A stretch of DNA of 64,000 nt from Streptomyces sp. WMMC500 (GTDB taxonomy: Bacteria > Actinomycetota > Actinomycetes > Streptomycetales > Streptomycetaceae), in the NCBI RefSeq assembly GCF_027497195.1, contig NZ_CP114905.1, positions 5,777,001 to 5,841,000 on the forward strand, written 5' to 3'. The notes beneath the pieces were generated by a model. It did no database searches. It saw only the letters and a list, made by a program, of their open reading frames with translations, and was not told where the DNA came from. How positions within the stretch are numbered: the stretch's first letter is position 1; every line of letters starts with the position of its first letter. Made by a program: the position numbers and the translations under genes. Below are positions 9,425 through 18,192 of this stretch, in pieces.

Positions 9425-10377
9425 CCCCCGGATCGACCGCGCCCGCGGAGGGCTCCCCGGCCGCGCGGAGCGTCACCGTCCGCGTACCCGCGAAGGTCAA
9501 CGTGCAGCTCGCCGTCGGCCCGCCGCGCCCCGACGGCTTCCACGACCTCGCGAACGTCTTCCTCGCCGTCGGACTCTACGACCACGTCACCGCCACCGAG
9601 GCCGACGACCTGCGCGTCACGGTCTCCGGCCCGGACGCCGCCGCCGTGCCCACGGACACCTCGAACCTCGCCGCCCGCGCGGCGCGGCTGCTCGCCGCAC
9701 GGCACGGGCGGAAGCCGGACGTCCACCTGCACCTCGCGAAGGACATCCCCGTCGCCGGCGGCATGGCCGGCGGCAGCGCGGACGGCGCGGGCGCCCTGCT
9801 GGCCTGCGACGCGCTGTGGGGCACCGCCACCGGCACCGACGAGCTGCTGCGGATCTGCGCGGAACTGGGCAGCGACGTGCCGTTCAGCCTGGTCGGCGGG
9901 GCGGCGCTGGGGCGCGGGCGCGGCGAGCGGCTGACGCCGCTGGCGGCGAAGGGCCCGCTGTACTGGGTCTTCGCGGTGGCCGACGGCGGCCTGTCGACGC
10001 CGGAGGTCTACGGGGAGTTCGACCGCCTGGCGGCGGGCCGCTCCGTACCGGAGCCGGACCCGTCCCCCGCGGTGCTGGACGCGCTGGGCTCCGGCGACCC
10101 GGCGGACCTGGCCGCGGCCCTGACGGCCCTCGGCGGCGGCAACGACCTCCAGCCCGCGGCCCTCTCCCTGCGCCCGTCCCTGGCCGACACCCTCGCGGCG
10201 GGCACCGCGGCCGGCGCTCTGGCGGCCCTGGTCTCGGGCTCGGGCCCGACGTGCGCGTTCCTCGCGGCGGACGAGGGCGCGGCCACGGAGATCGCCGCGG
10301 CCCTGGAGACGTCGGGCACGTGCCGGGGAGCCCGGGTGGCCGAGGCCCCGGCGCCGGGCGCGACGGTGGTCGGCTGA
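9421..10377 (+). CDS. ispE: 4-diphosphocytidyl-2-C-methyl-D-erythritol kinase
   Basis: 318-residue GHMP kinase of the MEP pathway, which phosphorylates CDP-methylerythritol on the way to isoprenoid precursors. [22 protein letters not shown] at the N-terminus carries the conserved lysine. The ATP loop is [17 protein letters not shown], and [11 protein letters not shown] is the third GHMP motif. The GTG start overlaps the rsmA stop. The order rsmA-ispE is common in actinobacteria. The C-terminus is unremarkable. Confidence 0.95.
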   Translation: MTPGSTAPAEGSPAARSVTVRVPAKVNVQLAVGPPRPDGFHDLANVFLAVGLYDHVTATEADDLRVTVSGPDAAAVPTDTSNLAARAARLLAARHGRKPDVHLHLAKDIPVAGGMAGGSADGAGALLACDALWGTATGTDELLRICAELGSDVPFSLVGGAALGRGRGERLTPLAAKGPLYWVFAVADGGLSTPEVYGEFDRLAAGRSVPEPDPSPAVLDALGSGDPADLAAALTALGGGNDLQPAALSLRPSLADTLAAGTAAGALAALVSGSGPTCAFLAADEGAATEIAAALETSGTCRGARVAEAPAPGATVVG

Positions 10378-10473
10378 CGGAGGCTGCGCCCGCGCGCGCC
10401 GTCGCGCGAACTACCCTGGGAGGCCGCCCGCCGAGGGCCCCTTCCCGACCCCCCCGAGGAGCACCGCACCGCC

Positions 10474-12321
10474 ATGGCCGCCGCCAACCTGGTCAACCTG
10501 GAAGCCGTCGACAAGGTCTACGGCACCCGCGCCCTCCTCGACGGCATCTCCCTCGGCGTCGCCGAAGGCGACCGCATCGGCGTCGTCGGCCGCAACGGCG
10601 ACGGCAAGACCACCCTCGTCCGCCTCCTCGCCAAGCTCGAGGACCCCGACGCCGGCCGCGTCACCCACACCGGCGGCCTGCGCCTCGGCGTCCTGACCCA
10701 GGGCGACACCCTCGACTCCGCCGCCACCGTCCGGCACGAGGTCGTCGGCGACATGGCCGACCACGAGTGGGCCGGCGACGCCCGCGTCCGCGACGTGCTC
10801 ACCGGCCTCTTCGGCGGCCTCGACCTGCCCGGGTTCGACCACGGCCTCGACACCGTCATCGGCCCGCTCTCCGGCGGCGAACGCCGCCGCATCGCGCTGG
10901 CCAAGCTGCTCATCGGCACCCCCGACCTCGTCGTCCTGGACGAGCCGACCAACCACCTCGACGTCGAGGGCATCGCCTGGCTCGCCGAGCACCTGCGCAC
11001 CCGCCGCGCGGCGCTCGTCGTCGTCACCCACGACCGCTGGTTCCTCGACCAGGTCTGCACCCGCATGTGGGACGTCCAGCGCGGTGCCGTCCACGAGTAC
11101 GACGGCGGCTACTCCGACTACGTCTTCGCCCGCGCCGAGCGCGCCCGCATCGCCGCCACCGAGGAGGCCAAGCGGCAGAACCTCGTGCGCAAGGAGCTGG
11201 CCTGGCTGCGCCGCGGCGCCCCGGCCCGTACCAGCAAGCCCCGCTTCCGCATCGAGGCCGCCAACGCGCTCATCGCCGACGTGCCGCCGCCCCGCGACTC
11301 CGCGGAGCTGACGAAGTTCGCGAACTCCCGCCTCGGCAAGACGGTCTTCGACCTGGAGGACGTCACCGTACGGGCCGGGGGCGGCCCCGAAGGCAGGGTG
11401 CTGCTCAAGGGGCTGACCTGGCAGCTCGGCCCCGGCGACCGCGTCGGGCTGCTCGGCGTCAACGGCGCGGGCAAGACCTCCCTGCTGCGTACGCTCGCCG
11501 ACGCGGCCCGCTCCGGCGGCGAGCGGCAGCCGGCCGCCGGGCACATCGTCGCCGGCCGGACGGTGCGGCTCGCGTACCTGTCGCAGGAGGTCACGGAGCT
11601 GGACCCGGGGTGGCGCCTGCTCGAGTCGGTCGAGCGGGTGCGGCAGCGCGTGGACCTCGGCAAGGGGCGGGAGATGACCGCCTCGCAGCTCTGCGAGCAG
11701 TTCGGCTTCGGGCGCGAGAAGCAGTGGACGCCGGTGGGCGACCTGTCCGGCGGCGAGCGGCGGCGGCTGCAACTGCTGCGGCTGCTGATGGACGAGCCGA
11801 ACGTGCTGTTCCTCGACGAGCCGACCAACGACCTCGACATCGAGACCCTCACCCAGCTCGAGGACCTGCTGGACGGCTGGCCGGGGACGCTGGTGGTCAT
11901 CAGCCACGACCGGTACTTCATCGAGCGCACGACGGACACCGTGCACGCGCTGCTGGGCGACGGGACGCTGCGGATGCTGCCGGGCGGCATCGAGGAGTAC
12001 CTGACCCGCCGGGCCCGGGTGCGCGAGGCGCAGCAGGACCGGCCGGCGCAGCCGCCGCCGTCCGCGCAGCCGGCGCCCGCCGGGGACCGGCCGATGTCCG
12101 CGGCGGACGCGCGCGCGGCGAAGAAGGAACTGCAGCGCATCGAGCGGCAGTTGGACCGGATCGGCGGCAGGGAGGCCGAGCTGCACGCCGCGATCGCCGC
12201 ACAGGCGACGGACTTCGCGCGGGTCGCGGAGCTGGACGGGCAACTGCGCGAGCTGGCGGCCGAGCGCGAGGAGTTGGAGCAGCGCTGGCTGGAGCTGGCG
12301 GAGGCGGCGGAGGCGGGCTGA
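10474..12321 (+). CDS. ABC-F family ATPase (Uup-like)
   Basis: 615-residue soluble protein with two ATP-binding cassettes and no membrane segments. First cassette: Walker A GRNGDGKTTL, signature LSGGERRRIAL, Walker B LVVLDEPTNHLD. Second cassette: GVNGAGKTSLL, LSGGERRRLQL, VLFLDEPTNDLD. An arm/linker lies between them, and a charged coiled-coil C-terminus (about residues 530-605) resembles the Uup C-terminal domain. ABC-F proteins act on ribosomes; Uup-like members affect translation and DNA transposition phenotypes. The first Walker A has Asp where Ala or Ser is usual. A TACCCT hexamer at 10412 may be the -10 box. Confidence 0.9.
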   Translation: MAAANLVNLEAVDKVYGTRALLDGISLGVAEGDRIGVVGRNGDGKTTLVRLLAKLEDPDAGRVTHTGGLRLGVLTQGDTLDSAATVRHEVVGDMADHEWAGDARVRDVLTGLFGGLDLPGFDHGLDTVIGPLSGGERRRIALAKLLIGTPDLVVLDEPTNHLDVEGIAWLAEHLRTRRAALVVVTHDRWFLDQVCTRMWDVQRGAVHEYDGGYSDYVFARAERARIAATEEAKRQNLVRKELAWLRRGAPARTSKPRFRIEAANALIADVPPPRDSAELTKFANSRLGKTVFDLEDVTVRAGGGPEGRVLLKGLTWQLGPGDRVGLLGVNGAGKTSLLRTLADAARSGGERQPAAGHIVAGRTVRLAYLSQEVTELDPGWRLLESVERVRQRVDLGKGREMTASQLCEQFGFGREKQWTPVGDLSGGERRRLQLLRLLMDEPNVLFLDEPTNDLDIETLTQLEDLLDGWPGTLVVISHDRYFIERTTDTVHALLGDGTLRMLPGGIEEYLTRRARVREAQQDRPAQPPPSAQPAPAGDRPMSAADARAAKKELQRIERQLDRIGGREAELHAAIAAQATDFARVAELDGQLRELAAEREELEQRWLELAEAAEAG

Positions 12322-12373
12322 GCCCGCGCGCGGGCGGGCGAGCGGCCAGGGGGGCGCACGGCCGGTCGCCGGG

Positions 12374-12382
12374 TTATCCACA
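12374..12382 (+). other. Isolated consensus DnaA box
   Basis: The 9-mer TTATCCACA matches the bacterial DnaA-box consensus exactly. It sits in the 146-bp gap between the ABC-F gene and the next gene. No other box is visible nearby, so this is not an origin. It may be a regulatory or titration site, or chance. Confidence 0.4.
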
Positions 12383-12467
12383 GGCCGCGGCGGCTGTCAC
12401 GTGCGAGTGGTAGAAATGAGCCACGCGACCGCAGCTCGTACGCACATCCATCCGGGGGGACAGGGAC

Positions 12468-14234
12468 ATGTCGCAGCCACCGCCGCCGGGCGGGCCGCCG
12501 TCCGGCGGCTTCGGGCCGCCGCCGGCCGAGGACCCGCAGCAGCCCGGTTACGGATATCCGCAGACCCCGCCGCCGCCCGCGCCCGGCGGCGGCTTCGGCG
12601 CGCCGCAGGAGCCGCCGCCCGGGCAGCAGCCCGCGCAGCCGCCCCAGTACGGCTATCCGCCGGCGCAGCCCCATGCCCAGCCCTCGCAGCCGCCGCAGAC
12701 CCCGGCCGCGCAGCCGTACGGCCAGCCCGCACAACCGCCGCAGGAGCAGCCCCAGTACAGCTTCGCGCAGCAGGCCCCGCCGCACTCCGGCGGCTATCCC
12801 CAGGCCCAGGTCCCGGGCCTGCCCGCCCAGCCCGCGGCGCAGAAGGTCGTCCCGGTCTGGACGGTGATCGCGGCGGTGGTGGCGATCCTGGTGGTCGCCG
12901 GTGGTACGGGCTGGTTCCTCACCAGCGACGACGACGGCGCGCAGGCCGGCGGCGGGGGCGGTGGCGGCGGTCCCAAGAAGTCCGTCAGCGAGAGCAAACC
13001 CGCCAGCGCCGACGGCGAGTTGCTGTTCGGCGTCCCGTACCCGCAGGTCGCCGAGGGTGCGACGTGGCCGGCCTCGGGCCAGTGGGCGACCGAGAAGATC
13101 TACGCCAAGGCCGAGCTGAACGCCGTGAAGGGCTACGACACCAAGACCGGCAAGGAGGTCTGGGAGCTGCCCACCGACGGCCTGGTCTGCGGCGCCTCGC
13201 GGGCGGTCACCGCCGACGGCAAGGCCGCCATGCTGGTGCAGGACGGCAAGGTCTCCGACCCCGACGACTCGTACGCGCCGTGTACCGAGGTGGTGTTCTT
13301 CGACGTCGACAGCGGCGAGGAGCTGTGGCAGCAGCACGTCGCGAGCGCCGACGAGAACGTGCGGTTCGAGCACGTGACCATCGCCGGTGACCGGGTGATC
13401 GCCTCCGGCCTCTCCGGCTCCGCGGCCTTCCCCCTCTCCGGCGGCGACCCGGCCTGGCAGACCAAGCCGACGACCGAGTGCAAGGACCACGACTACGCCA
13501 GCGACGGGACGAACCTGCTCGGCCTGGTCTTCTGCGGCTCGATCGACGAGGACATGAAGGTCCAGAAGGTCGACCCGGCCACGGGCGGCATCTACTGGTC
13601 GTACGACGTGCCGGACGGCGTGCAGAGCGTGCAGGTGCTCTCCGTCGAGCCGCCGGTGATCACGATCGGCGCGGGCAAGACCACCGAGACCGACATCTTC
13701 GCCCTCGACGAGGGCGAGTTGCGCTCGAAGATATCGCTGGGTACGGAGACGGAGGGCCCGCGCTACAAGCCGGGCTGCGACTACTCCGGCGGCGCCGAGT
13801 CGTGCTCGACGGTGGCGGTGGACGGCGACACGATGTACCTGCCGTCGCGCGAGCACCAGGGCAAGAGCGACTACGGCGACACGAACGAGATCGTCGCCTT
13901 CGACCTCGACACCGGCAAGCCCACGAAGAAGTACGACGCCGGCGAGAAGCGGACGATGGTCCCGCTGCGGATGGAGAACGGCAAGGTCATCGCGTACCGC
14001 AGGGGGACGTACGACGCCGGGGGCGAAATCCTCGCGATAGACCCGAAGTCCGCGAAGGAGGAGGTCTGGCTGGAGCTGCCGAACGACACGGCGGAGGCCG
14101 AGTCGACGCTGACCTACAGCGACCGGGTGCCGTACATATTCGCGCACGGCCGGTTCTACCTGGCCCAGGACCTCATCAGCGACCGCGACGACCTGGAGTA
14201 CTTCGCCCTCGCCTTCGGCAGCAAGGACCAGTGA
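12468..14234 (+). CDS. Membrane-anchored PQQ-like beta-propeller protein with Pro/Gln-rich cytoplasmic domain
   Basis: 588 residues. The first 120 or so are disordered, made of Pro, Gly, Gln and Tyr (PQYGYPPAQP-type units). They are followed by one transmembrane helix (VWTVIAAVVAILVVAGGTGWF), a Gly/Ser spacer and an extracytoplasmic domain of about 420 residues. That domain has PQQ/BamB-type propeller repeats such as VKGYDTKTGKEVWELP, FDVDSGEELWQQH and VDPATGGIYWSY. This layout is common in Streptomyces for surface-exposed sensor or scaffold proteins. Four extracytoplasmic cysteines could form disulfides. Function unknown. It is convergent with galK. Confidence 0.85.
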   Translation: MSQPPPPGGPPSGGFGPPPAEDPQQPGYGYPQTPPPPAPGGGFGAPQEPPPGQQPAQPPQYGYPPAQPHAQPSQPPQTPAAQPYGQPAQPPQEQPQYSFAQQAPPHSGGYPQAQVPGLPAQPAAQKVVPVWTVIAAVVAILVVAGGTGWFLTSDDDGAQAGGGGGGGGPKKSVSESKPASADGELLFGVPYPQVAEGATWPASGQWATEKIYAKAELNAVKGYDTKTGKEVWELPTDGLVCGASRAVTADGKAAMLVQDGKVSDPDDSYAPCTEVVFFDVDSGEELWQQHVASADENVRFEHVTIAGDRVIASGLSGSAAFPLSGGDPAWQTKPTTECKDHDYASDGTNLLGLVFCGSIDEDMKVQKVDPATGGIYWSYDVPDGVQSVQVLSVEPPVITIGAGKTTETDIFALDEGELRSKISLGTETEGPRYKPGCDYSGGAESCSTVAVDGDTMYLPSREHQGKSDYGDTNEIVAFDLDTGKPTKKYDAGEKRTMVPLRMENGKVIAYRRGTYDAGGEILAIDPKSAKEEVWLELPNDTAEAESTLTYSDRVPYIFAHGRFYLAQDLISDRDDLEYFALAFGSKDQ

Positions 14235-14245
14235 CGGCGGCCTGA

Positions 14246-14278
14246 GGGCCGGGCGCGCGCAGACGCGAGGCCCGGCCC
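14246..14278. terminator. Bidirectional hairpin terminator between convergent genes
   Basis: Perfect 9-bp stem GGGCCGGGC / GCCCGGCCC with a 15-nt loop, 11 bp after the propeller gene stop and 33 bp after the galK stop on the other strand. No U-tract is present, as is usual for Streptomyces hairpin terminators. Confidence 0.6.
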
Positions 14279-14311
14279 GATCCGGAAGGTCCGGCCCTGT
14301 CCTGTCCGGCC

Positions 14312-15601
14312 TCAGGTCAGGCGGTGGGCGCCCGGGCCGGGGACGGCGGCGAAGACCCGCGGCGGGCGGAAGTCCGCCGCGGCGAAGGCCGACTCGACGG
14401 CCTTGCCCACCGTGTCGGCCGCGTCCGTCTCGACCAGCACGATCGCCGAGCCGCCGAAGCCGCCGCCGGTCATGCGCGCGCCGAGCGCGCCCGCGGCGAC
14501 CGACGACTCGACGACCACGTCGAGTTCGCGGGCGGAGACGCGGAAGTCGTCGCGCAGCGAGGCGTGTCCGGCGAGCAGCACGGGCCCGATGTCGCGGGTG
14601 CGCCCGGCGTCGAGCAGCGTGATGCACTCCTCGACGCGCCGGTCCTCGGTGACGACGTGCCGCACCAGCGGGCGCAGCGCCGGGTCCGTCAGCCGGGCCA
14701 GCGCGGCGTCCAGGTCCGCGTGCGGCACGTCGCGCAGCGCCGGTACGTCCAGCGCCCGCGCCGCCGCCTCGCAGCCGGCGCGCCGCCTGGCGTACTCGCC
14801 GTCGCCCAGGGCGTGTTTGACCTGCGTGTCGACCACGAGGAGCGTGAGCCCCTCGGCGGCGAGGTCGAAGGGGACGGCGCGCTGCGTGAGGTCGCGGGTG
14901 TCGAGGTAGAGCACGTGCCCCGCGGTGCAGCAGGCGGACGCCATCTGGTCCATGATCCCGCTGGGTACGCCGACGAAGTCGTTCTCGGCGTGCCGGCAGA
15001 CCTGCGCCAGGCGTACGGGGTCGAGGCCGAGGCCGTACAGGTCGTTGAGCGCCAGCGCCGTGGAGACCTCCAGCGCGGCCGACGACGACAGGCCGGCGCC
15101 CGTCGGGACCGTGCTCTCGTAGTGGATGTCGGCGCCGCCGAAGTCCGCGAACGCCTCGACGGTGCGGCGCAGCGCCCACACCACGCCCGCGGGGTAGGCG
15201 GCCCAGCCGCCGCGGTCGCCGCCCACCGTCAGGGGGTCGATGCCGTCGACGCCCAGCTCCACCAGGCGGGACTCGCCGTCGGCCGTGTGCAGCCGGAGCA
15301 CGCCGTCGTCGCGGCGGCGTGCGGCGGCGAGGGTGGTGTGGGGGAGGGCGAGCGGCATGACGAAGCCGTCGTTGTAGTCGGTGTGTTCGCCGATGAGGTT
15401 GACCCGGCCCGGCGCGGCCCACACCCCGTCGGGCCGCTGACCGTACAACTCCGCGAAGGCCGCGGCGGTCGCCTCGGCGCGGCTGCCGTCCGCGCCGCTG
15501 CCGTCCGCCCCGGTGCCGTCCGCGCCGCTGCTGTCCCTACCCGGGCCGTCCGCTTCCGGGCCCGTCGCGCCGCGCGTCCCCGCCGTCTCCCCAGCCGTCA
15601 T
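14312..15601 (-). CDS. galK: Galactokinase
   Basis: 429-residue GHMP kinase that phosphorylates galactose at C1, the first Leloir step. Motifs: the galactokinase signature [16 protein letters not shown], the ATP loop [15 protein letters not shown] and the C-terminal [13 protein letters not shown]. The start at 15601 overlaps the galE stop (ATGA), which fixes the reading start. It gives an unusual N-terminal extension of about 44 residues containing imperfect GADG(T/S) repeats ahead of the conserved [12 protein letters not shown]. Last gene of the galT-galE-galK operon. Confidence 0.96.
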   Translation of the reverse strand: MTAGETAGTRGATGPEADGPGRDSSGADGTGADGSGADGSRAEATAAAFAELYGQRPDGVWAAPGRVNLIGEHTDYNDGFVMPLALPHTTLAAARRRDDGVLRLHTADGESRLVELGVDGIDPLTVGGDRGGWAAYPAGVVWALRRTVEAFADFGGADIHYESTVPTGAGLSSSAALEVSTALALNDLYGLGLDPVRLAQVCRHAENDFVGVPSGIMDQMASACCTAGHVLYLDTRDLTQRAVPFDLAAEGLTLLVVDTQVKHALGDGEYARRRAGCEAAARALDVPALRDVPHADLDAALARLTDPALRPLVRHVVTEDRRVEECITLLDAGRTRDIGPVLLAGHASLRDDFRVSARELDVVVESSVAAGALGARMTGGGFGGSAIVLVETDAADTVGKAVESAFAAADFRPPRVFAAVPGPGAHRLT

Positions 15602-16647
15602 CTGTCCCCTCCGCCTTCCGTCCCGCCCGCGATCCGCCGCGCGAAGTCCCAGGCGTCCGACACGATCCCCGCCAGCTCCGTACGCGACGGCCGCCAGCCC
15701 AACTGCTCCTTCGCCGCCGCCGCCGACGCCACCAGCACGGCGGGATCCCCCGCCCGCCGCGGCGCGACCACCTCGGGCACGGGGTGCCCCGTCACCTGCC
15801 GGACCGTCTCGACGACCTCGCGCACGGAGAACCCCGCCCCGTTGCCGAGGTTGCAGATGCGGTGCTCGCCGGGGCGTACCGCGTCGAGCGCGAGGAGGTG
15901 CGCCTCGGCGAGGTCCGCGACGTGGATGTAGTCGCGGACGCAGGTGCCGTCCGCGGTGGGGTAGTCGTCGCCGAAGACCGAGATCGCCTCGCGCCGCCCC
16001 AGGGCCACCTGGAGGACCAGCGGGATGAGGTGCGACTCGGGGTCGTGGCGCTCGCCGTACGGGCCGCCGCCGTGCGCCGGCAGGTAGGCGCCCGCGACGT
16101 TGAAGTAGCGCAGCGACGCGGCGGCCAGCCCGTGGGCGTGGCACTCCGCGCCGATCATCTGGTCGACGGCGAGCTTGGACGCCCCGTACGGGTTGGTCGG
16201 CGCGGTGACGGCGTCCTCGGTGATCGGCACGGACTCCGGTTCGCCGTAGGTGGCGGCGGTGGAGGAGAACACCAGCCGCCGCACGCCCGCGTCGCGCATC
16301 GCGGCGAGCAGCTCCAGCGTGCCGCCGACGTTGTTGCGCCAGTACTTCTCGGGGTGCGTGACGGACTCGCCGACCTGGGAGGAGGCGGCGAAGTGCAGCA
16401 CGCCGTCGTACGAGGAGTCCAGCCACTTCGCGGCGTGCTGGATCCGGTCCTCCACGAACTCGGCGCCCTCCGGCACACCGTCGCGGAACCCGGTCGACAG
16501 GTCGTCGACCACCGTCACCGCGTGCCCGGCCTCCAGCAGGTGCGCCGCGACGACGCTCCCCACGTACCCGGCTCCGCCGGTCACCAGATACTTCCGCGCG
16601 CCCCCGTCGCGCCCGCCCCCGTCGCCCCCGCCTGCGTTCTCACTCAC
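15598..16647 (-). CDS. galE: UDP-glucose 4-epimerase
   Basis: 349-residue extended SDR enzyme that interconverts UDP-galactose and UDP-glucose. The NAD motif [10 protein letters not shown] is near the N-terminus after a Gly/Asp-rich leader of about 18 residues. [21 protein letters not shown] and the catalytic PYGASK (YxxxK) follow. GTG at 16647 is chosen. Directly upstream lies a copy of the end of galT in which TGA overlaps this GTG, so coupling to a galT tail is preserved although the real galT stop is 193 bp away. The galK start overlaps the galE stop. Confidence 0.95.
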   Translation of the reverse strand: MSENAGGGDGGGRDGGARKYLVTGGAGYVGSVVAAHLLEAGHAVTVVDDLSTGFRDGVPEGAEFVEDRIQHAAKWLDSSYDGVLHFAASSQVGESVTHPEKYWRNNVGGTLELLAAMRDAGVRRLVFSSTAATYGEPESVPITEDAVTAPTNPYGASKLAVDQMIGAECHAHGLAAASLRYFNVAGAYLPAHGGGPYGERHDPESHLIPLVLQVALGRREAISVFGDDYPTADGTCVRDYIHVADLAEAHLLALDAVRPGEHRICNLGNGAGFSVREVVETVRQVTGHPVPEVVAPRRAGDPAVLVASAAAAKEQLGWRPSRTELAGIVSDAWDFARRIAGGTEGGGDR

Positions 16648-16674
16648 GTGCTCGCTGCCTCTCGCAGTCGTTCC
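16643..16674 (-). repeat. Second copy of the galT 3' end, abutting galE
   Basis: 32 bp matching 16839-16870 with two differences. Read on the minus strand it encodes the last codons of galT (ERLREAAST then TGA, versus ERLREVAST in galT). It places a TGA over the GTG of galE exactly as in a coupled galT-galE pair. One difference is synonymous. It looks like the tail of another galT allele left at a recombination junction. Confidence 0.85.
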
Positions 16675-16696
16675 AGATGTCCATGGTGGGCCCGGA

Positions 16697-16718
16697 CCCC
16701 GCGGGATCGCCCGCGGGG
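16697..16718. other. Hairpin inside the galT-galE insertion
   Basis: Perfect 9-bp stem CCCCGCGGG / CCCGCGGGG with a 4-nt loop (ATCG). It lies in the 164 bp between the two galT-tail copies and would form in the galTEK mRNA. It may act as attenuator or terminator between galT and galEK. Inference from structure. Confidence 0.5.
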
Positions 16719-16838
16719 CCCGCGTCCCGCGGTCCGCGGCGGGGCGGCGTACGGAGGGCGGGCGGTGCGCCGCCGGTGTCCCGGCCGGGGGCCACGCACC
16801 GCGCGCGGACACCGGGGGTCCGGTCGCCGTCGGCAGAC

Positions 16839-16870
16839 CTCACGTGCTTGCTACCTCTCGCAGTCGTTCC
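16839..16870 (-). repeat. Authentic galT 3' end (repeat partner)
   Basis: Direct-repeat partner of 16643-16674, at an offset of 196 bp. This copy is part of the functional galT reading frame and ends with its TGA. See the galE-side copy for interpretation. Confidence 0.85.
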
Positions 16871-17928
16871 GCCGCTGCCTCCGGCGGCACGTCGGTGACA
16901 AAGGCGTCCATCGCGGACTCCGAGCCCGCGAGGTACTTCAGCTTGCCCGGGCTCCGCCGGATCGTGAACAGTTCGAGGTGCAGAGCGTAGTCATCGCGGC
17001 CCGCCGCCCGCACCGGCGCCTGGTGCCACGCCGAGATGTACGGCGTAGGGGGCTCGTCGGGGCCGAAGATCCGGTCGAATCTGCGCAGGAGTTCGAGGTA
17101 GATCCCCGGGAACTCCTCGCGCGCCGCGTCGCCCAGCGCCGGAAGGTCGGGCACGCGCCGCCGCGGGTAGAGGTGGACCTCGTACGGCCAGTGCGCCGCA
17201 TACGGCACGAAGGCCACCCAGTGCTCCCCCGCCAGCACCACCCGCGTCCCCGCCGCCGTCTCGGCGCCGACCACGGTGTCGAAGAGGTTCTCGCCCGTCT
17301 TCGCCCGGTGCAGGTCGACGCAGCGCATCATCTGCGCGGTACGCGGCGTGACATAGGGGTACGCGTAGATCTGGCCGTGCGGATGGCCGAGGGTGACCCC
17401 GATCTCCTCGCCGCGGTTCTCGAAGCAGAAGACCTGCTCGACGCCGGGGAGTTCGGCCAGCTCCACGGAGCGGTCGGTCCACGCCTCCAGCACGAGCGCG
17501 GCCTGGCTCTCGGAGAGGTCGGCGAAGGAGGCATCGTGGTCGGAGGTGAAGCAGACGACCTCGCAGCGCCCCGCGCCCGGGGCGCTGACGAACGGGGGCT
17601 CGCCCGTCACCGGGCCGGGGCCGCCGGTGAGCGAGGGGAAGCGGTTCTCGAAGACGGCCACCTCGTAGTCGTCGGAGGGGATCTCGGTCAGCCGCCCGTC
17701 GCGCGAGGGACACAGCGGGCACGCGTCGGCGGGCGGCCGGTACGTACGGCCCTGGCGGTGTGAGGCGATGACGACCCACTCTCCGCGCAGCGGGTCGAAG
17801 CGCGCCTGCGAGGCGGTGCGCGTCGGCTCCAGGGGGCGGCGGTCGGGCGCGTCTCGGACGGCGTCGTCACGCGCGTCGAAGTAGATCAGCTCGCGCCCGT
17901 CCGCGAGCCGCGTGTGCGTCTTCTTCAC
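16840..17928 (-). CDS. galT: Galactose-1-phosphate uridylyltransferase
   Basis: 362-residue enzyme that exchanges UMP between UDP-glucose and galactose-1-phosphate. The active-site motif LGHPHGQIYAYPY carries the HPH catalytic histidine region. The metal-binding CPLCPSRDGRL near the N-terminus matches the family. GTG at 17928 is chosen because KKTHTRLADGRELIYFD is the normal N-terminus of actinobacterial GalT; the frame continues upstream without coding character. First gene of the operon, transcribed leftward from the phased-repeat region. Its 3' end is duplicated in front of galE. Confidence 0.94.
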   Translation of the reverse strand: MKKTHTRLADGRELIYFDARDDAVRDAPDRRPLEPTRTASQARFDPLRGEWVVIASHRQGRTYRPPADACPLCPSRDGRLTEIPSDDYEVAVFENRFPSLTGGPGPVTGEPPFVSAPGAGRCEVVCFTSDHDASFADLSESQAALVLEAWTDRSVELAELPGVEQVFCFENRGEEIGVTLGHPHGQIYAYPYVTPRTAQMMRCVDLHRAKTGENLFDTVVGAETAAGTRVVLAGEHWVAFVPYAAHWPYEVHLYPRRRVPDLPALGDAAREEFPGIYLELLRRFDRIFGPDEPPTPYISAWHQAPVRAAGRDDYALHLELFTIRRSPGKLKYLAGSESAMDAFVTDVPPEAAAERLREVAST

Positions 17929-17989
17929 TGGAGCCTCTTCCTCGGCCCTGGCCTGCCTGCCCTGCCCGCCGGTCGTCACGGTCCGGTCC

Positions 17990-18039
17990 CCAACACAATC
18001 GAACACAATGAACCACAAGCCAACAGGCGAGTCAACGCC
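17990..18039. promoter_or_regulatory. Five-unit, 10-bp-phased repeat array over the galT promoter
   Basis: Consecutive 10-bp units on the plus strand: CCAACACAAT, CGAACACAAT, GAACCACAAG, CCAACAGGCG, AGTCAACGCC. Each has a CAACA/ACACA core on the same helix face. On the minus strand a possible -35 TTGACT (18035-18030) and -10 TTCATT (18012-18007) with a 17-bp spacer lie inside the array, so a bound regulator would cover the galT promoter. A direct-repeat complex operator is known for the Streptomyces galP1 promoter from the literature; whether this is the same protein's site is inference. Confidence 0.6.
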
Positions 18040-18090
18040 GGAGAGTCGCTTACCCCAATTTATCCCTTATCAGACATTCTGGGTGCGGGA

Positions 18091-18120
18091 TCCAACAGAC
18101 AACCAAACAGTCCCAACAGA
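18091..18120. promoter_or_regulatory. Second phased CCAACAG array, symporter side
   Basis: Three units TCCAACAGAC, AACCAAACAG, TCCCAACAGA at 10-11-bp spacing, 72 bp before the symporter start. It shares the CAACA core of the first array. An AT-rich core (18055-18080) between the two arrays probably holds the promoter elements for the rightward gene. Likely a shared galactose-responsive operator; inference. Confidence 0.5.
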
Positions 18121-18192
18121 AGCTTTCGGAATCCAACGCCACCGTCTGGCTTCGTCTTCTGAACGCATCACGCACGGAAGCGGACCTGAATC

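Noticed and set aside
12374..12382. Replication origin
   Set aside because: A single DnaA box with no cluster, no AT-rich element, and no dnaA or dnaN nearby.
11118..15422. 1434-codon minus-strand frame across the ABC-F, propeller and galK genes
   Set aside because: It runs antisense or out of frame through three genes with clear motifs and has Arg/Gly/Pro-rich random composition.
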